Shown piece after piece: positions 37,125 to 46,128 of a DNA stretch of 64,000 bases. Position 1 is the first letter of the stretch. Every line of letters starts with the position of its first letter. A program made the translations under genes and the position numbers. Source of the stretch: Cyanobacteria bacterium RI_101 (lineage in GTDB: Bacteria; Cyanobacteriota; Cyanobacteriia; Cyanobacteriales; Microcystaceae); NCBI GenBank assembly GCA_016471375.1, contig WGLZ01000046.1, positions 1 to 64,000 on the forward strand, read 5' to 3'. Under the pieces are notes generated by a model that was given only the letters and a program-made list of their open reading frames with translations, did no database searches and had not been told where the DNA came from.

Positions 37125-37703
37125 TCAAACTTTTTCCAGCAGATCTTCGGGATGACTCCCGGCCCGCTGAGCGCCCTTAGGCAGATCGTGGGGTTCGATG
37201 ACGCCTTTGGGCAAGTAGCCCAATTCCCGTAGGGGGGTCACCATCGGATCTTGAGTGACTTTATAGGGAAGGCGTCCTAGGGCGACGTTGTCGTAATTCA
37301 ACTCGTGGCGGTCGTAGGAGGCAAGCTCGTACTCCTCCGTCATGGAGAGGCAGTTGGTGGGGCAGTATTCGACGCAGTTGCCGCAGAAGATGCAAACGCC
37401 GAAGTCGATGCTGTAGTGCTTAAGCTCTTTTTTCTTAATGGCTTTGTTAAATTCCCAATCCACCACCGGCAGATTAATGGGACAAACCCGCACGCAGACC
37501 TCGCAGGAGATACATTTATCGAACTCGAAGTGAATCCGGCCCCGGAAGCGCTCGGAAGGAATCAGTTTTTCGTAGGGATACTGCACCGTCACCGGGCGCC
37601 GGCTCATGTGGTCGAAGGTGACGGCCAGCCCTTGGCCGATATATTTGGCCGCCTGGACGGTTTCTTTGGCGTAGTCGCCCACTTGTTTGAGGATGCTAAA
37701 CAT
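37125..37703 (-). CDS. ndhI: NAD(P)H-quinone oxidoreductase subunit I
   Basis: The protein is 192 residues, the NuoI homologue. Two 4Fe-4S binding motifs are seen: [12 protein letters not shown] and [12 protein letters not shown]. It carries electrons through the peripheral arm toward plastoquinone. The spacer to ndhG holds a TGATAACTGGTATCTGATA repeat. Confidence 0.97.
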   Translation of the reverse strand: MFSILKQVGDYAKETVQAAKYIGQGLAVTFDHMSRRPVTVQYPYEKLIPSERFRGRIHFEFDKCISCEVCVRVCPINLPVVDWEFNKAIKKKELKHYSIDFGVCIFCGNCVEYCPTNCLSMTEEYELASYDRHELNYDNVALGRLPYKVTQDPMVTPLRELGYLPKGVIEPHDLPKGAQRAGSHPEDLLEKV

Positions 37704-37795
37704 GGGGATGAGTCACCGGAGGGGATAGGAGTTAGGGGAAATTTTAACTGAGCAAAAGGGGATTTAGGGGGATGCAAGGACTTTCTAAACAGCCT

Positions 37796-38914
37796 CTAAC
37801 CCCCAAAGGCGAAGGGAAAAGCCAATTTCAGCGCCGCGGTGATCAACAGATTCGCCAAGGAAACCGGCAGGAGAAACTTCCAACCGAGGTTGAGCAATTG
37901 GTCAATGCGCACCCGGGGCACAGTCCAGCGGAGTAGGATGGCGATAAAGATGAGAAAGTAGGATTTGAGCACCGTCATGGTGATCCCCAGCGCCGCGGTC
38001 AGCACCTGAAGCCAAGGCGCGGTTTCGCTGACCCCCAGCCAACCGGCCAAGGATTGGAGAGGAATTGGAAAGTCCCAGCCCCCGAGGTAAAGAATGGAAA
38101 AGACCAGCGCCGAGAGAACGAGGTTAACGTAGGAGCCGACGTAAAAGAGACCGAACTTCATGCCCGCGTACTCCGTTTGGTAGCCCGCCACCAGTTCCTC
38201 TTCCGCCTCCGGCAAGTCAAAGGGCAGGCGCTCGCATTCCGCCAGCGCCGCGATCCAGAAAATTAAAAACCCCACGGGCTGGCGCCAGATATTCCAGCCC
38301 AAAACGCCGTACCCGGACTGTTGATTAACAATATCGATGGTGCTGAGGCTGTTGGACATCAGGGCGATGGCCAAAACGGCGAAGGCCAGGGGAATCTCGT
38401 AGCTAATGGACTGGGCGGCGGCCCGCAATCCCCCCAACAGCGCGTATTTATTGTTGGAGGCATAGCCCGACATCAAGAGACCGATGGGCGCGATGCTAGC
38501 CAGGGAAACCCAGAGAAAAATGCCCACGTTCAGGTTGGTGATGACCAGATTTTGTCCAAAGGGGATGATCAAATAGGATAAAAAGACGGGGAGCACCACC
38601 AAAATCGGGCCGAGGGTAAAGAGCCAGGGGTCCGCCTTCGCGGGCGTCACGTCTTCTTTGAACACCAACTTAATCCCGTCCGCCACCGGTTGCAGAACCC
38701 CCAGGGGCCCCGCGTACTCCGGGCCGACGCGTTGCTGGGCCGCGGCGGAAATTTTCCGCTCTAGCCAGACCACCACCAGCACCCCCACCGTGGCGCCGAT
38801 AATCATCAAAATCGCCGGGAGGGGAATCCAAAAGGCTTTCGCTAGGCCGGGGGGCAGTCCTAAACTCTGGAGGGACTCCAGGAAACTATGTTGGAGGTCA
38901 ATGCCTGGGTTCAT
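37796..38914 (-). CDS. ndhA: NAD(P)H-quinone oxidoreductase subunit 1
   Basis: The protein is 372 residues with about eight spans, the NuoH homologue that lines the quinone pocket. Conserved strings are [55 protein letters not shown] and [20 protein letters not shown]. First gene of the ndhA-I-G-E block. Confidence 0.97.
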   Translation of the reverse strand: MNPGIDLQHSFLESLQSLGLPPGLAKAFWIPLPAILMIIGATVGVLVVVWLERKISAAAQQRVGPEYAGPLGVLQPVADGIKLVFKEDVTPAKADPWLFTLGPILVVLPVFLSYLIIPFGQNLVITNLNVGIFLWVSLASIAPIGLLMSGYASNNKYALLGGLRAAAQSISYEIPLAFAVLAIALMSNSLSTIDIVNQQSGYGVLGWNIWRQPVGFLIFWIAALAECERLPFDLPEAEEELVAGYQTEYAGMKFGLFYVGSYVNLVLSALVFSILYLGGWDFPIPLQSLAGWLGVSETAPWLQVLTAALGITMTVLKSYFLIFIAILLRWTVPRVRIDQLLNLGWKFLLPVSLANLLITAALKLAFPFAFGG

Positions 38915-39094
38915 GGGGCTGGGCGCTCGGGGGGAAAGATAACGACTGTAATTTTAACGGAATTGTAAGCAACGGACTGGGGTTAAGTATAGCCCCGGCG
39001 CTGTCGTCTTTTCACCGGGCCCGAGTAATGTCACAATGGTCTGGCGCCGCCCGCTACCGTTCCTTTGTTTGTCCTCGTCCCCCACTGTGCCGGA

Positions 39095-39541
39095 ATGACC
39101 GCTACGCCCCGAACCTTTGAAGCCCTAGAAATTCAAGACCTCCTGCCCCACCGCTACCCCTTCGCCCTAGTGGACCGGATTATCGACTACACGCCGGGGA
39201 AACAAGCCGTCGGCATTAAAAATGTCACCGTCAACGAGCCGTTTTTTCCGGGCCATATTCCGGGGCGTCCGATTATGCCGGGGGTGTTAATCGTCGAATC
39301 CATGGCCCAGGTGGGCGGCGTGATTCTCACCCAACTGCCGGGGATGCGGGGCAAATTTTTCGCCTTCGCGGGCATTGACGGCGTCCGCTTCCGCCGCCCG
39401 GTGATTCCCGGAGACCGTCTGGTGATGACCCTCGATTTAGTCTCTTTTAAACTCAACCGCATCGCTAAGATGCAGGGACAGGCCCGGGTGGACGACCAAC
39501 TGGTCTGCGAGGCCCAAATGCTCTTTTCTTTGATTGATTAG
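39095..39541 (+). CDS. fabZ: 3-hydroxyacyl-ACP dehydratase
   Basis: Hot-dog fold enzyme that dehydrates 3-hydroxyacyl-ACP in fatty acid elongation. 148 residues from [10 protein letters not shown]; an in-frame TTG at 39065 would add ten residues without family support. The active site is [14 protein letters not shown] and the catalytic helix region is [20 protein letters not shown]. It is divergent from ndhA. Confidence 0.95.
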   Translation: MTATPRTFEALEIQDLLPHRYPFALVDRIIDYTPGKQAVGIKNVTVNEPFFPGHIPGRPIMPGVLIVESMAQVGGVILTQLPGMRGKFFAFAGIDGVRFRRPVIPGDRLVMTLDLVSFKLNRIAKMQGQARVDDQLVCEAQMLFSLID

Positions 39542-39571
39542 CTCCAGCCCCCGGAGCGCCCCCATTCTGGG

Positions 39572-39761
39572 CTACCGCCTACACACATCTACACCATCAG
39601 CCTCGTTTTGTCCCCCCCAGCCCCCCAATTTTGGGGGGAGTTCGGAGCTTTTCTGGGTTCAAAGTCCCCCAGAATTGGGGGATTGTCCCACTGAGCCTGC
39701 CGAAGTGTAGGGGGCGAGATAAGGTTAATGGCAAAACCAAAGACTTGTGTGTACACCGTAG
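39572..39761. mobile_element. 190-bp MITE-like element, copy 2, with 9-bp target duplication
   Basis: The left end is CTACCGCCTACACACATCT. The right end, reversed, is CTACGGTGTACACACAAGT. It is flanked by perfect CATTCTGGG at 39563-39571 and 39762-39770. The interior differs from the other two copies: it holds CCCCCCAATTTTGGGGGG and CCCCCAGAATTGGGGG dyads and a CTGAGCCTGCCGAAGT segment. No coding capacity. Confidence 0.85.
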
Positions 39762-39920
39762 CATTCTGGGGGGAAACGGATTGAACGTTCGCCAAAATTG
39801 AAAAATTAGGGGGCAAATCGATGTTAGCTAAGTGGGGTTGACGAGTTCACCGTCTCATCTATCAAGGTACTTCGCTATTTTGTATACCAGCATTTTAAGC
39901 TACTGTACTTTTATTTTCAG

Positions 39921-40760
39921 TCAATGAACGCCGGTAAAAACCCGTTGGGCCGGGCCGGTCATATAGACCGTCCCCTCGGCTTGGGCCCACTCAATCTCCA
40001 AAGCGCCGCCGGGGAGATCGACCCGACACCGGGGTCGGCAACGCTCCGCGAGAACTCCCGCCACCACCGCGGCGCAAGCGCCGGTGCCGCAGGCCAGGGT
40101 AATACCGGCGCCGCGTTCCCAGACTCGCATTTTCAAATGGTCGGGGGCGAGAACTTGAATGAATTCGACGTTGGTCTTTTTGGGAAAAACGGGATGCCGC
40201 TCAAACAGAGGGCCAATGTGACTCAACTCGACAACGTCGGCGTCTTCCACAAAGGCGACGCAGTGGGGATTCCCCATACTGACGCAGGTGACGAGCCAGT
40301 TTTTACCGGCGACGGTTAACGTTTGGTTAACAACCGCGTCCTCCCCCGGAGCGAGGGTCGTGGGAATCCGCTCCGGCGAGAGGTAGGGCGGCCCCATATC
40401 CACTCGAATTTGACCGGCGCCGACCAGTCGGGGAGAGATCAAGCCCGCGAGGGTGTGGATTCTGTATTGTTTGCCTACCGAGGTCTCCCCTTCCAGATCC
40501 GCTAAGAACTGAGCCAGACAGCGGACGCCGTTACCGCACATCTCCGGCTCGGAACCGTCGGCGTTGTAGATGCGCATGGCATAGTCCGCTTCCCCTTGAC
40601 CGGGCAGAGCGAAAATCACCCCGTCGGCGCCGACGCCAAAATGACGGTCGCACAACCGGGCGGCGTCGTCGGGGTCAAGACAGGGTTGGGGACTGTGGCG
40701 ATTGTCAATGAGGATGAAATCGTTGCCGAGGCCGTGGTATTTGGTAAAGGCGAGGGTCAT
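39921..40760 (-). CDS. dapF: Diaminopimelate epimerase
   Basis: Interconverts LL- and meso-diaminopimelate for lysine and peptidoglycan. 279 residues from [19 protein letters not shown]. The two catalytic Cys lie in [13 protein letters not shown] and [15 protein letters not shown]. The longer frame to 40814 has no family support. Confidence 0.96.
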   Translation of the reverse strand: MTLAFTKYHGLGNDFILIDNRHSPQPCLDPDDAARLCDRHFGVGADGVIFALPGQGEADYAMRIYNADGSEPEMCGNGVRCLAQFLADLEGETSVGKQYRIHTLAGLISPRLVGAGQIRVDMGPPYLSPERIPTTLAPGEDAVVNQTLTVAGKNWLVTCVSMGNPHCVAFVEDADVVELSHIGPLFERHPVFPKKTNVEFIQVLAPDHLKMRVWERGAGITLACGTGACAAVVAGVLAERCRPRCRVDLPGGALEIEWAQAEGTVYMTGPAQRVFTGVH

Positions 40761-40929
40761 GGGCGAGGAGAACTGGAAAGCTTTATCTTTAGAATCTCTA
40801 ATTTGTTGTATCACACCGGCGCTGTCTCGTCGGATTCAAGGGGCGATAGTTTTCCCGAAAGCCCATAGGCGTCGAACGGGGAATTCGGCGCCACATTTCC
40901 CGTTCACGAACGAAAGCCGTTAGTTTAAG

Positions 40930-42384
40930 ATGAAGGCATCTCCATCCGCCGCCGCCATGTTGCCTTCTCCCCCTCCCGATCCCCAGTTCGATCCCCTCAG
41001 CGCCTTGATCCCCGGCTGGGACGATCCCGAAGCGGAGGAAGCGGAGTTTCGGGAAGACTTTTTTAAGGGTCAGGCCGGGCGGCGCCAGAAGGCGGCGCTG
41101 GTTCTAATGGCGGTCTGGGGAACCGTTTTTCTCCTCCATCGCTTTGCCTGGGGCCTGGGCGTCGTTTGGGCGTTAGCGTCTTTGCTGGCGCTTCAAGCGT
41201 TGCGGTTAATGCGGGCTAAGCCGATACCCGCGCCGACTCCCCTGGAAGGCGAAAGCGATTTACCCTTTATTTCTCTACTGGTGGCGGCGAAAAACGAAGA
41301 GCGGGTTATTGAATCCTTAGTCAATCAACTCTGTAATCTGGACTATCCCCAGACCGCCTACGAGGTTTGGATTGTGGACGACCACAGCGCCGACGGCACC
41401 CCGGAAATTTTGCAACGCCTGGCGCCGCGCTATCCCCATTTACATATCCTGCGACGGCCGGCCAACGCGGGGGGCGGCAAATCCGGCGCTTTGAACGAAG
41501 TGTTGGCTCAAACCCAAGGGGAAATTATCGGGGTTTTTGACGCGGACGCCCAAGTTCCGGCGGAACTCCTGCGCCAAGTCGCGCCCTTTTTCCAAGAGCC
41601 GGGACTCGGCGCCGTGCAGACGCGGAAAGCCATCGCCAACAGCGCCGTTAATTTCTGGACCCAGGGACAGGCGACGGAAATGGCGCTGGATCTCTATTTC
41701 CAACAACAACGGATCGCCCTGGGGGGCATTGGGGAACTGCGGGGCAACGGTCAATTTGTCTCCCGTCAAGCCTTGGCGGACTGCGGCGGCTGGAATGAGC
41801 AGACCATTACCGACGATCTGGATTTAACCATTCGTCTCCATCTGCAAAACTGGCGCGTGGAGGTTCTCTCTCAACCGCCGGTGCGGGAAGAAGGGGTGAC
41901 TTCGGCGTCGGCGCTCTGGCATCAACGGAACCGCTGGGCCGAGGGCGGTTACCAACGTTATCTAGACTACTGGCGGGGGTTATTAACCCGACCCCTAGGG
42001 TTAGGGAAAAAGATCGATCTCTGCTCCTTTATGCTGATGCAGTATCTCCTGCCCACCGCCGCGGCGCCGGATTTAGTCTTTAGCGCCTACTTCCACCAAC
42101 TGCCCCGCCTCGGCGCTCTTACGGCCATCGCCCTCAGTTTTTCGGGTTGGGGCATGGTTCAGGGTCTTCGACGGGCCCTTCCCCCCGGCGCTCAGCCCCC
42201 TCGAATCTGGTTCTCTCTGCTGAGTCAAACGCTCTTGGGAACTATTTATATGCTCCATTGGTTGGTGATCATGCCCTGCGTAACAGCCCGGATGGCCTTG
42301 CGGCCCAAGCGTCTGAAGTGGGTCAAAACCGTTCACGGCGGTCTGGGAGAGGAAAGCCTGGAACTGAAGGGGGGGGAAACATGA
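40930..42384 (+). CDS. GT2 glycosyltransferase, probable monoglucosyldiacylglycerol synthase
   Basis: The protein is 484 residues: two N-terminal spans (~55-95), a GT2 catalytic domain, then C-terminal spans. Motifs are VWIVDDHSADGTPE, GVFDADAQVP, TDDLDLTIRLHL and LWHQRNRWAEGGYQRYLDYW, i.e. processive-type D, DxD, TDD and QxxRW signatures. The layout and the segments GGGKSGALNEVL and GGIGELRGNGQFV fit the cyanobacterial enzyme that glucosylates diacylglycerol in galactolipid synthesis (MgdA type, Sll1377 in Synechocystis), from memory. The stop overlaps the next gene's start as ATGA. Confidence 0.82.
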   Translation: MKASPSAAAMLPSPPPDPQFDPLSALIPGWDDPEAEEAEFREDFFKGQAGRRQKAALVLMAVWGTVFLLHRFAWGLGVVWALASLLALQALRLMRAKPIPAPTPLEGESDLPFISLLVAAKNEERVIESLVNQLCNLDYPQTAYEVWIVDDHSADGTPEILQRLAPRYPHLHILRRPANAGGGKSGALNEVLAQTQGEIIGVFDADAQVPAELLRQVAPFFQEPGLGAVQTRKAIANSAVNFWTQGQATEMALDLYFQQQRIALGGIGELRGNGQFVSRQALADCGGWNEQTITDDLDLTIRLHLQNWRVEVLSQPPVREEGVTSASALWHQRNRWAEGGYQRYLDYWRGLLTRPLGLGKKIDLCSFMLMQYLLPTAAAPDLVFSAYFHQLPRLGALTAIALSFSGWGMVQGLRRALPPGAQPPRIWFSLLSQTLLGTIYMLHWLVIMPCVTARMALRPKRLKWVKTVHGGLGEESLELKGGET

Positions 42385-43019
42385 CGCGCCTCCAACTCCC
42401 CTGGCCCGCGGCCTTAGAGACGACGGACGCCGACAAGTCCTATGCCCTCGCTCCCTTTGCCTGGGAGGACTTTGAACAATTGCTGGCCCGCTGGGGAGAC
42501 GACGCCCCCTATCGTCTTTCTTATTTGGACGGAGTTCTCTATCTGATGGCGCCGAGCCGTTGGCATGAAGACCGCAAAACTCGCGTTGGTTCTCTCTTAG
42601 AACTCTACTTTTTAGCCCGGTCTATCGAGTATTTTCCCACCGGTTCTACCACCTTTAAAAACGCCTATCAAAAAGTGGGGCTGGAGCCGGATGAAAGTTA
42701 TTGTCTGTTTACGGATAAAGCCATCCCGGATTTAGCCATTGAAATCATCGTCGCGAGCGGCGGCGTCCAGCGCCTGGCCCTCTACCAACGGCTGGGGGTG
42801 GCCGAGGTCTGGCTCTACCGACGGGGCGGTTTGCAAATTTACGGTCTTAATCCCCAGCTCTCGTCGGAACCGCCCAGTTTTGGCTATACGCGTCAGGATA
42901 AAAGCCTTCTGCTCCCGGAGTTGGATGTGGCGCTTTTACTAACTTGTCTGGAAACCGAGAGCGCCCTAACCGGTCTGCAACGTTGGCAGGCGGCGCTAGG
43001 CGCTGGAAAAGAGGACTAG
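42381..43019 (+). CDS. Uma2 (DUF820) family endonuclease-like protein
   Basis: 212 residues from MTRLQLPWPAALE. The PD-(D/E)XK-fold family signature is present: LSYLDGVLYLMAPS, LEPDESYCL, and AIPDLAIEIIVASGG followed by LYQRLGVAEVWLY. This family is massively expanded in cyanobacteria and its job is not settled. The start ATG shares bases with the preceding stop (ATGA), so it is translationally coupled to a lipid glycosyltransferase, an odd pairing. It overlaps the convergent next gene by 4 bp. Confidence 0.88.
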   Translation: MTRLQLPWPAALETTDADKSYALAPFAWEDFEQLLARWGDDAPYRLSYLDGVLYLMAPSRWHEDRKTRVGSLLELYFLARSIEYFPTGSTTFKNAYQKVGLEPDESYCLFTDKAIPDLAIEIIVASGGVQRLALYQRLGVAEVWLYRRGGLQIYGLNPQLSSEPPSFGYTRQDKSLLLPELDVALLLTCLETESALTGLQRWQAALGAGKED

Positions 43020-43381
43020 GGGCGATCACCCCCCCCTTCCCTCGACGAAACCACCCGAAAAACTTGAGTCTGGTGAGTTTTACGCAAATTAAAAGCGCCG
43101 GCGACCTCCGCGGTCACTTCCCAGATAATTCGCAACAGTTGGCCGTCGTAGGAGTAGGGGCCGGTTAAGGGAATTTGACAGGTAAAGGCGGTTAAAGAGT
43201 CCGCCAAGATCTCCTGTTCATAAATCGTTGCCTTGTCGACGTCCCCCCGGCCTTCCGTGCGCCAACCCACCATCAACCGGGCTTTTTTATTCCTCTCGTC
43301 TCGGTCGGGCAACCACTGACAGGTTCCCTCCAAATAGGCGCCCGGCGACAGAGCCGTTTCATTCAGCGCGATTCTAAGCAT
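43016..43381 (-). CDS. Arrestin-fold-like hypothetical protein
   Basis: 121 residues, soluble. The strings LSPGAYLEGTCQW, VGWRTEGRGDVD and IPLTGPYSYDGQLLRIIWEV resemble arrestin-like/Spo0M-type beta-sandwich proteins. It overlaps the upstream gene by 8 bp, so the two are a coupled pair. Function unknown. Confidence 0.65.
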   Translation of the reverse strand: MLRIALNETALSPGAYLEGTCQWLPDRDERNKKARLMVGWRTEGRGDVDKATIYEQEILADSLTAFTCQIPLTGPYSYDGQLLRIIWEVTAEVAGAFNLRKTHQTQVFRVVSSREGGGDRP

Positions 43382-44069
43382 CGACGACCTCTAGGGTAAA
43401 ACAGGATTGGGCCGGTTCCATCAGGTTGGGCAAGGTCTGCTCCACGAGAACTAGCCAACGAATTTGATTATGTTTTCCTTCAAAGGAGGGGGGCAAATGG
43501 GCCGGAATATCAAGGTCAAAATGGCTGTTCATCTCTCGCTCTCCCGGTAACAGCGCCTGACGGCAGAGATCGTAACTGGCGACGACGGCGGTTTCCACAA
43601 TCGTGTCGGTGCCTTTAGTATAACTGACACGCTCGACGCAGACCAGTTTAACCGCTAAGGTGGCCGGCGTCGGCAGGGACTGGAGGTTAAAGAGTTTTGT
43701 CCAGAAATTGTCCTGGAGACGGCGCCGAAAAGTGAGGCGGTCGCTATCGCCTAAACGGAGGGGATAGTGGGAAAAGAGCAATTCCCCGGGGGAGAGGCAA
43801 ACGGCGCTCCAGACCTCGCTCCAGGTCTTGCGACGGACGGCGCCGTTCAAGAGTAAGACGACGCCAAAAATCAACAAAATAATCAGAAAAAACCAAAAGA
43901 ATAGCGCCAAAAATAGCATCCCGAAAAAGCCCGCGACCCAAGATTGGGAGCCAGTGGGTCGAGGAACGGCGTCGGTTTTGAGGAGATAGCCCGCCGCCGT
44001 GGGTTTAATCTCTAGGGGCGGATGCTGACAGTAGTTGTCCTTAAAGAAAGAGGCGTTAAGGGGTTCCAT
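43374..44069 (-). CDS. Membrane-anchored arrestin-fold-like hypothetical protein
   Basis: 231 residues. Two or one long hydrophobic segments lie at ~45-75 (FFGMLFLALFFWFFLIILLI). The C-terminal part has the arrestin-like ending DLDIPAHLPPSFEGKHNQIRWLVLVE. It is first of a coupled pair with the soluble partner downstream. The pair looks like a bipartite membrane scaffold; the role is not known. Confidence 0.65.
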   Translation of the reverse strand: MEPLNASFFKDNYCQHPPLEIKPTAAGYLLKTDAVPRPTGSQSWVAGFFGMLFLALFFWFFLIILLIFGVVLLLNGAVRRKTWSEVWSAVCLSPGELLFSHYPLRLGDSDRLTFRRRLQDNFWTKLFNLQSLPTPATLAVKLVCVERVSYTKGTDTIVETAVVASYDLCRQALLPGEREMNSHFDLDIPAHLPPSFEGKHNQIRWLVLVEQTLPNLMEPAQSCFTLEVVDA

Positions 44070-44385
44070 CGGCGCTAAGTAAGGAACAAATTAAATAAAG
44101 CTTAAAACAGTCTTAGTCAAACCTTAATAGTTTAGCCTGAGCTTAATTCTAGAATGAAAGCAATAACTCCAGATAACCATGGGGTTTGATCCCGCTATAC
44201 CGTAACTCATCCTCAGCCAGTTCAGATTTCTCAGGATAATCTAAGAGAAAACACTGAGTTGAGCCGATGAGGATGCTCTACTGAGCGAAGCGCTTCCTGA
44301 GCCTGTCGAAGTATAGGGGCGGCTCGCTAAACATCCCGTAAGCTGACGGCTTTTATCCTTATCCATCCCTCTCCCCCCTATTCCT
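44070..44385. other. 316-bp spacer with repeat and probable promoters
   Basis: The left part is A+T-rich and likely carries the promoter of the arrestin-like pair. Near 44281-44318 there is CTGAGCGAAGCGCTTCCTGA followed by GCCTGTCGAAGT, a copy of the widespread CTTCGACAGGCTCAG-type repeat also found near 39690. No gene. Confidence 0.5.
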
Positions 44386-45531
44386 ATGCTTCAAACTGTC
44401 TCCTCTTCTAGAACCCTGGGTAGTCTAGAAGATCTTCCCCTCGACAATTATCGGGTTAGCGCCGAAACCTTGACGGAAACGGTTAAGCAACACCTCCTAG
44501 AACATCCTAGTTTATCGGGCTTCATTGTCACGGACCATGAACAGGTTATTGGTTGTATCACCCGTCGGGCCTTTTTTGAAAAGCTGAGTAAAGAAATTAG
44601 CCACGCCCTTTACATCGGTAAGCCCATTGCCATGATGGTGAGCAATATTAAAGAAGATATTTTAAAAATCACCCACACCACTTCCGTTACCGACGCGGTT
44701 CGCCTCTCCTCCTTTCGTCCCGCTAAATCTTCCTACGATCCCATCGTGATCGTTAAAGATGGGGAAGAAGTTGGCATGTTGGATTTTAGTAAATTAATCT
44801 TAGCCCAGTCGGAAATTTTCTCGACCCTCAATCATACGCTCTCTCAACAGGAAATTGAGTTGCGGCGCTACGCCGAGCAGATTGAGGAGCAGGGCCGGAG
44901 CGTCCAACGCTACGCGGAACAATTAGAGAATCAACAACGGGAGCTTCAGGAGCGCAATCAACTCCTTGAAGATCAAAAAAAGCAACTGGAAGAGAAAACC
45001 TCGGAACTGTCGGCAAGCGCCCTCAAGCTCTCCCAGAAAACCGAAGAAATTTCCGCCCTCAATCGGCGTTTTGAAGAAGTGGGTATCTTGGTTTCCAAGG
45101 AAGGGGAGAAGACCTTCGCCGCTTTAGGAAATGGGGTTGAAGCCGTCATTCAATTTACTCAAAAAATTAACGAAATTAGCAACCATTTTCAAGAAAAACT
45201 GACTTCCATCGATCAGGGCAACGAGTTAATCAACAAGATTAGTAAACGGGTGGAAAACCTCTCCTTCCAAGCTTCCATTATCGGCTCGGGGCTACCGGTG
45301 GACGATCAAAACAAACTTCCCTTTAACATGATCATTGAGGAAATTGAAAAGCTGAGCGTCCAAATCGTGGAAGCCAATAAAGCGATTAACACGATCTCCA
45401 AAGAACTGCGCTCCCAAATTAAGACCCTGGTGCGCACCGCCGAGGAAAACCAAGGGGTGGTCACCCATCTCTCGGCGGACGCCCAACGGATGGAAACGGC
45501 CCTGGAGAGTTTGACTCAACTGTTGAGTTAG
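44386..45531 (+). CDS. CBS-like / coiled-coil / MCP-like signalling protein
   Basis: 381 residues, soluble. Residues ~10-150 form a two-module CBS-like sensor (FIVTDHEQVIGCITRRAFFEK, IVIVKDGEEVGMLDFSK) closely like the N-terminus of the diguanylate cyclase at 27185. Residues ~155-230 are a Gln/Glu-rich coiled coil. Residues ~235-381 resemble a methyl-accepting chemotaxis-type helical bundle (SFQASIIGSGLPV, EIEKLSVQIVEANKAINTIS) but short. It may relay a signal to an unlinked histidine kinase. Confidence 0.75.
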   Translation: MLQTVSSSRTLGSLEDLPLDNYRVSAETLTETVKQHLLEHPSLSGFIVTDHEQVIGCITRRAFFEKLSKEISHALYIGKPIAMMVSNIKEDILKITHTTSVTDAVRLSSFRPAKSSYDPIVIVKDGEEVGMLDFSKLILAQSEIFSTLNHTLSQQEIELRRYAEQIEEQGRSVQRYAEQLENQQRELQERNQLLEDQKKQLEEKTSELSASALKLSQKTEEISALNRRFEEVGILVSKEGEKTFAALGNGVEAVIQFTQKINEISNHFQEKLTSIDQGNELINKISKRVENLSFQASIIGSGLPVDDQNKLPFNMIIEEIEKLSVQIVEANKAINTISKELRSQIKTLVRTAEENQGVVTHLSADAQRMETALESLTQLLS

Positions 45532-45537
45532 CTCCCT

Positions 45538-45572
45538 CCGGCGCTCTTCGGGGGAAGGCCGCCGGCTTTTCT
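45538..45572. terminator. Probable rho-independent terminator
   Basis: CCGGCG and CGCCGG form the base and CTTC/GAAG the inner part of a strong stem, followed by CTTTTCT. It sits between two convergent genes, immediately after the stop at 45531. Confidence 0.6.
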
Positions 45573-45581
45573 AGTAGTAGG

Positions 45582-46070
45582 CTAATCAAGCAGAAAACGA
45601 GGCGGAGCCAACAGGAACAGTTCCCCGGCTCCCGGGGCCGCGGCGCCGCGGTTAAAGGCGAGGCCGATAACGCCCGCTTTTTTTAAGATTAATTTATCCC
45701 GGTTTTCTCCCCAAACCAGCGTTTCCGCCCATTCTCCTAAATCCGGTTGATGACCCACTAGGGCCGCTTTCTCTAGGGTCGCTTCGGCGGCCAGCGCCGC
45801 TAACGCCTCCGTCAGGTCTCCCCCCGGCGCGAGGGCGGGCAGGGTTTCTAGGCGTCGGCCTAAACCCGCTTCGAGGAGGATTTGCCCGGTTTGTTGGGCC
45901 CGGACGAGGGGGCTAGCGAAAATAACCTCTAGACTTAACCCCAGTTCCACTAAGCGTCGGGCGACTTTTTGGGTTTTTTCCCAGCCTTTAGGGGTCAGCG
46001 CCCGCTGGGCGTCGTCTTCCTCGTCTTGGCGCTCCGTAGCGATACCGTGGCGGATCAGGTAAAGTTCCAT
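45582..46070 (-). CDS. sixA: Phosphohistidine phosphatase SixA
   Basis: 162 residues from MELYLIRHGIATERQDEEDD. The histidine-phosphatase RHG motif is at the N-terminus and the second catalytic His is in ALVGHQPDLGEWAE. It removes phosphate from histidine-phosphotransfer proteins. The longer frame to 46364 reads through the divergent gene and is rejected. Confidence 0.9.
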   Translation of the reverse strand: MELYLIRHGIATERQDEEDDAQRALTPKGWEKTQKVARRLVELGLSLEVIFASPLVRAQQTGQILLEAGLGRRLETLPALAPGGDLTEALAALAAEATLEKAALVGHQPDLGEWAETLVWGENRDKLILKKAGVIGLAFNRGAAAPGAGELFLLAPPRFLLD

Positions 46071-46128
46071 AGAGAGTTTGGCAGGGTAATGGCTCTCTAG
46101 GATACTGAATTTTTCTTCCCCAAGGTCT

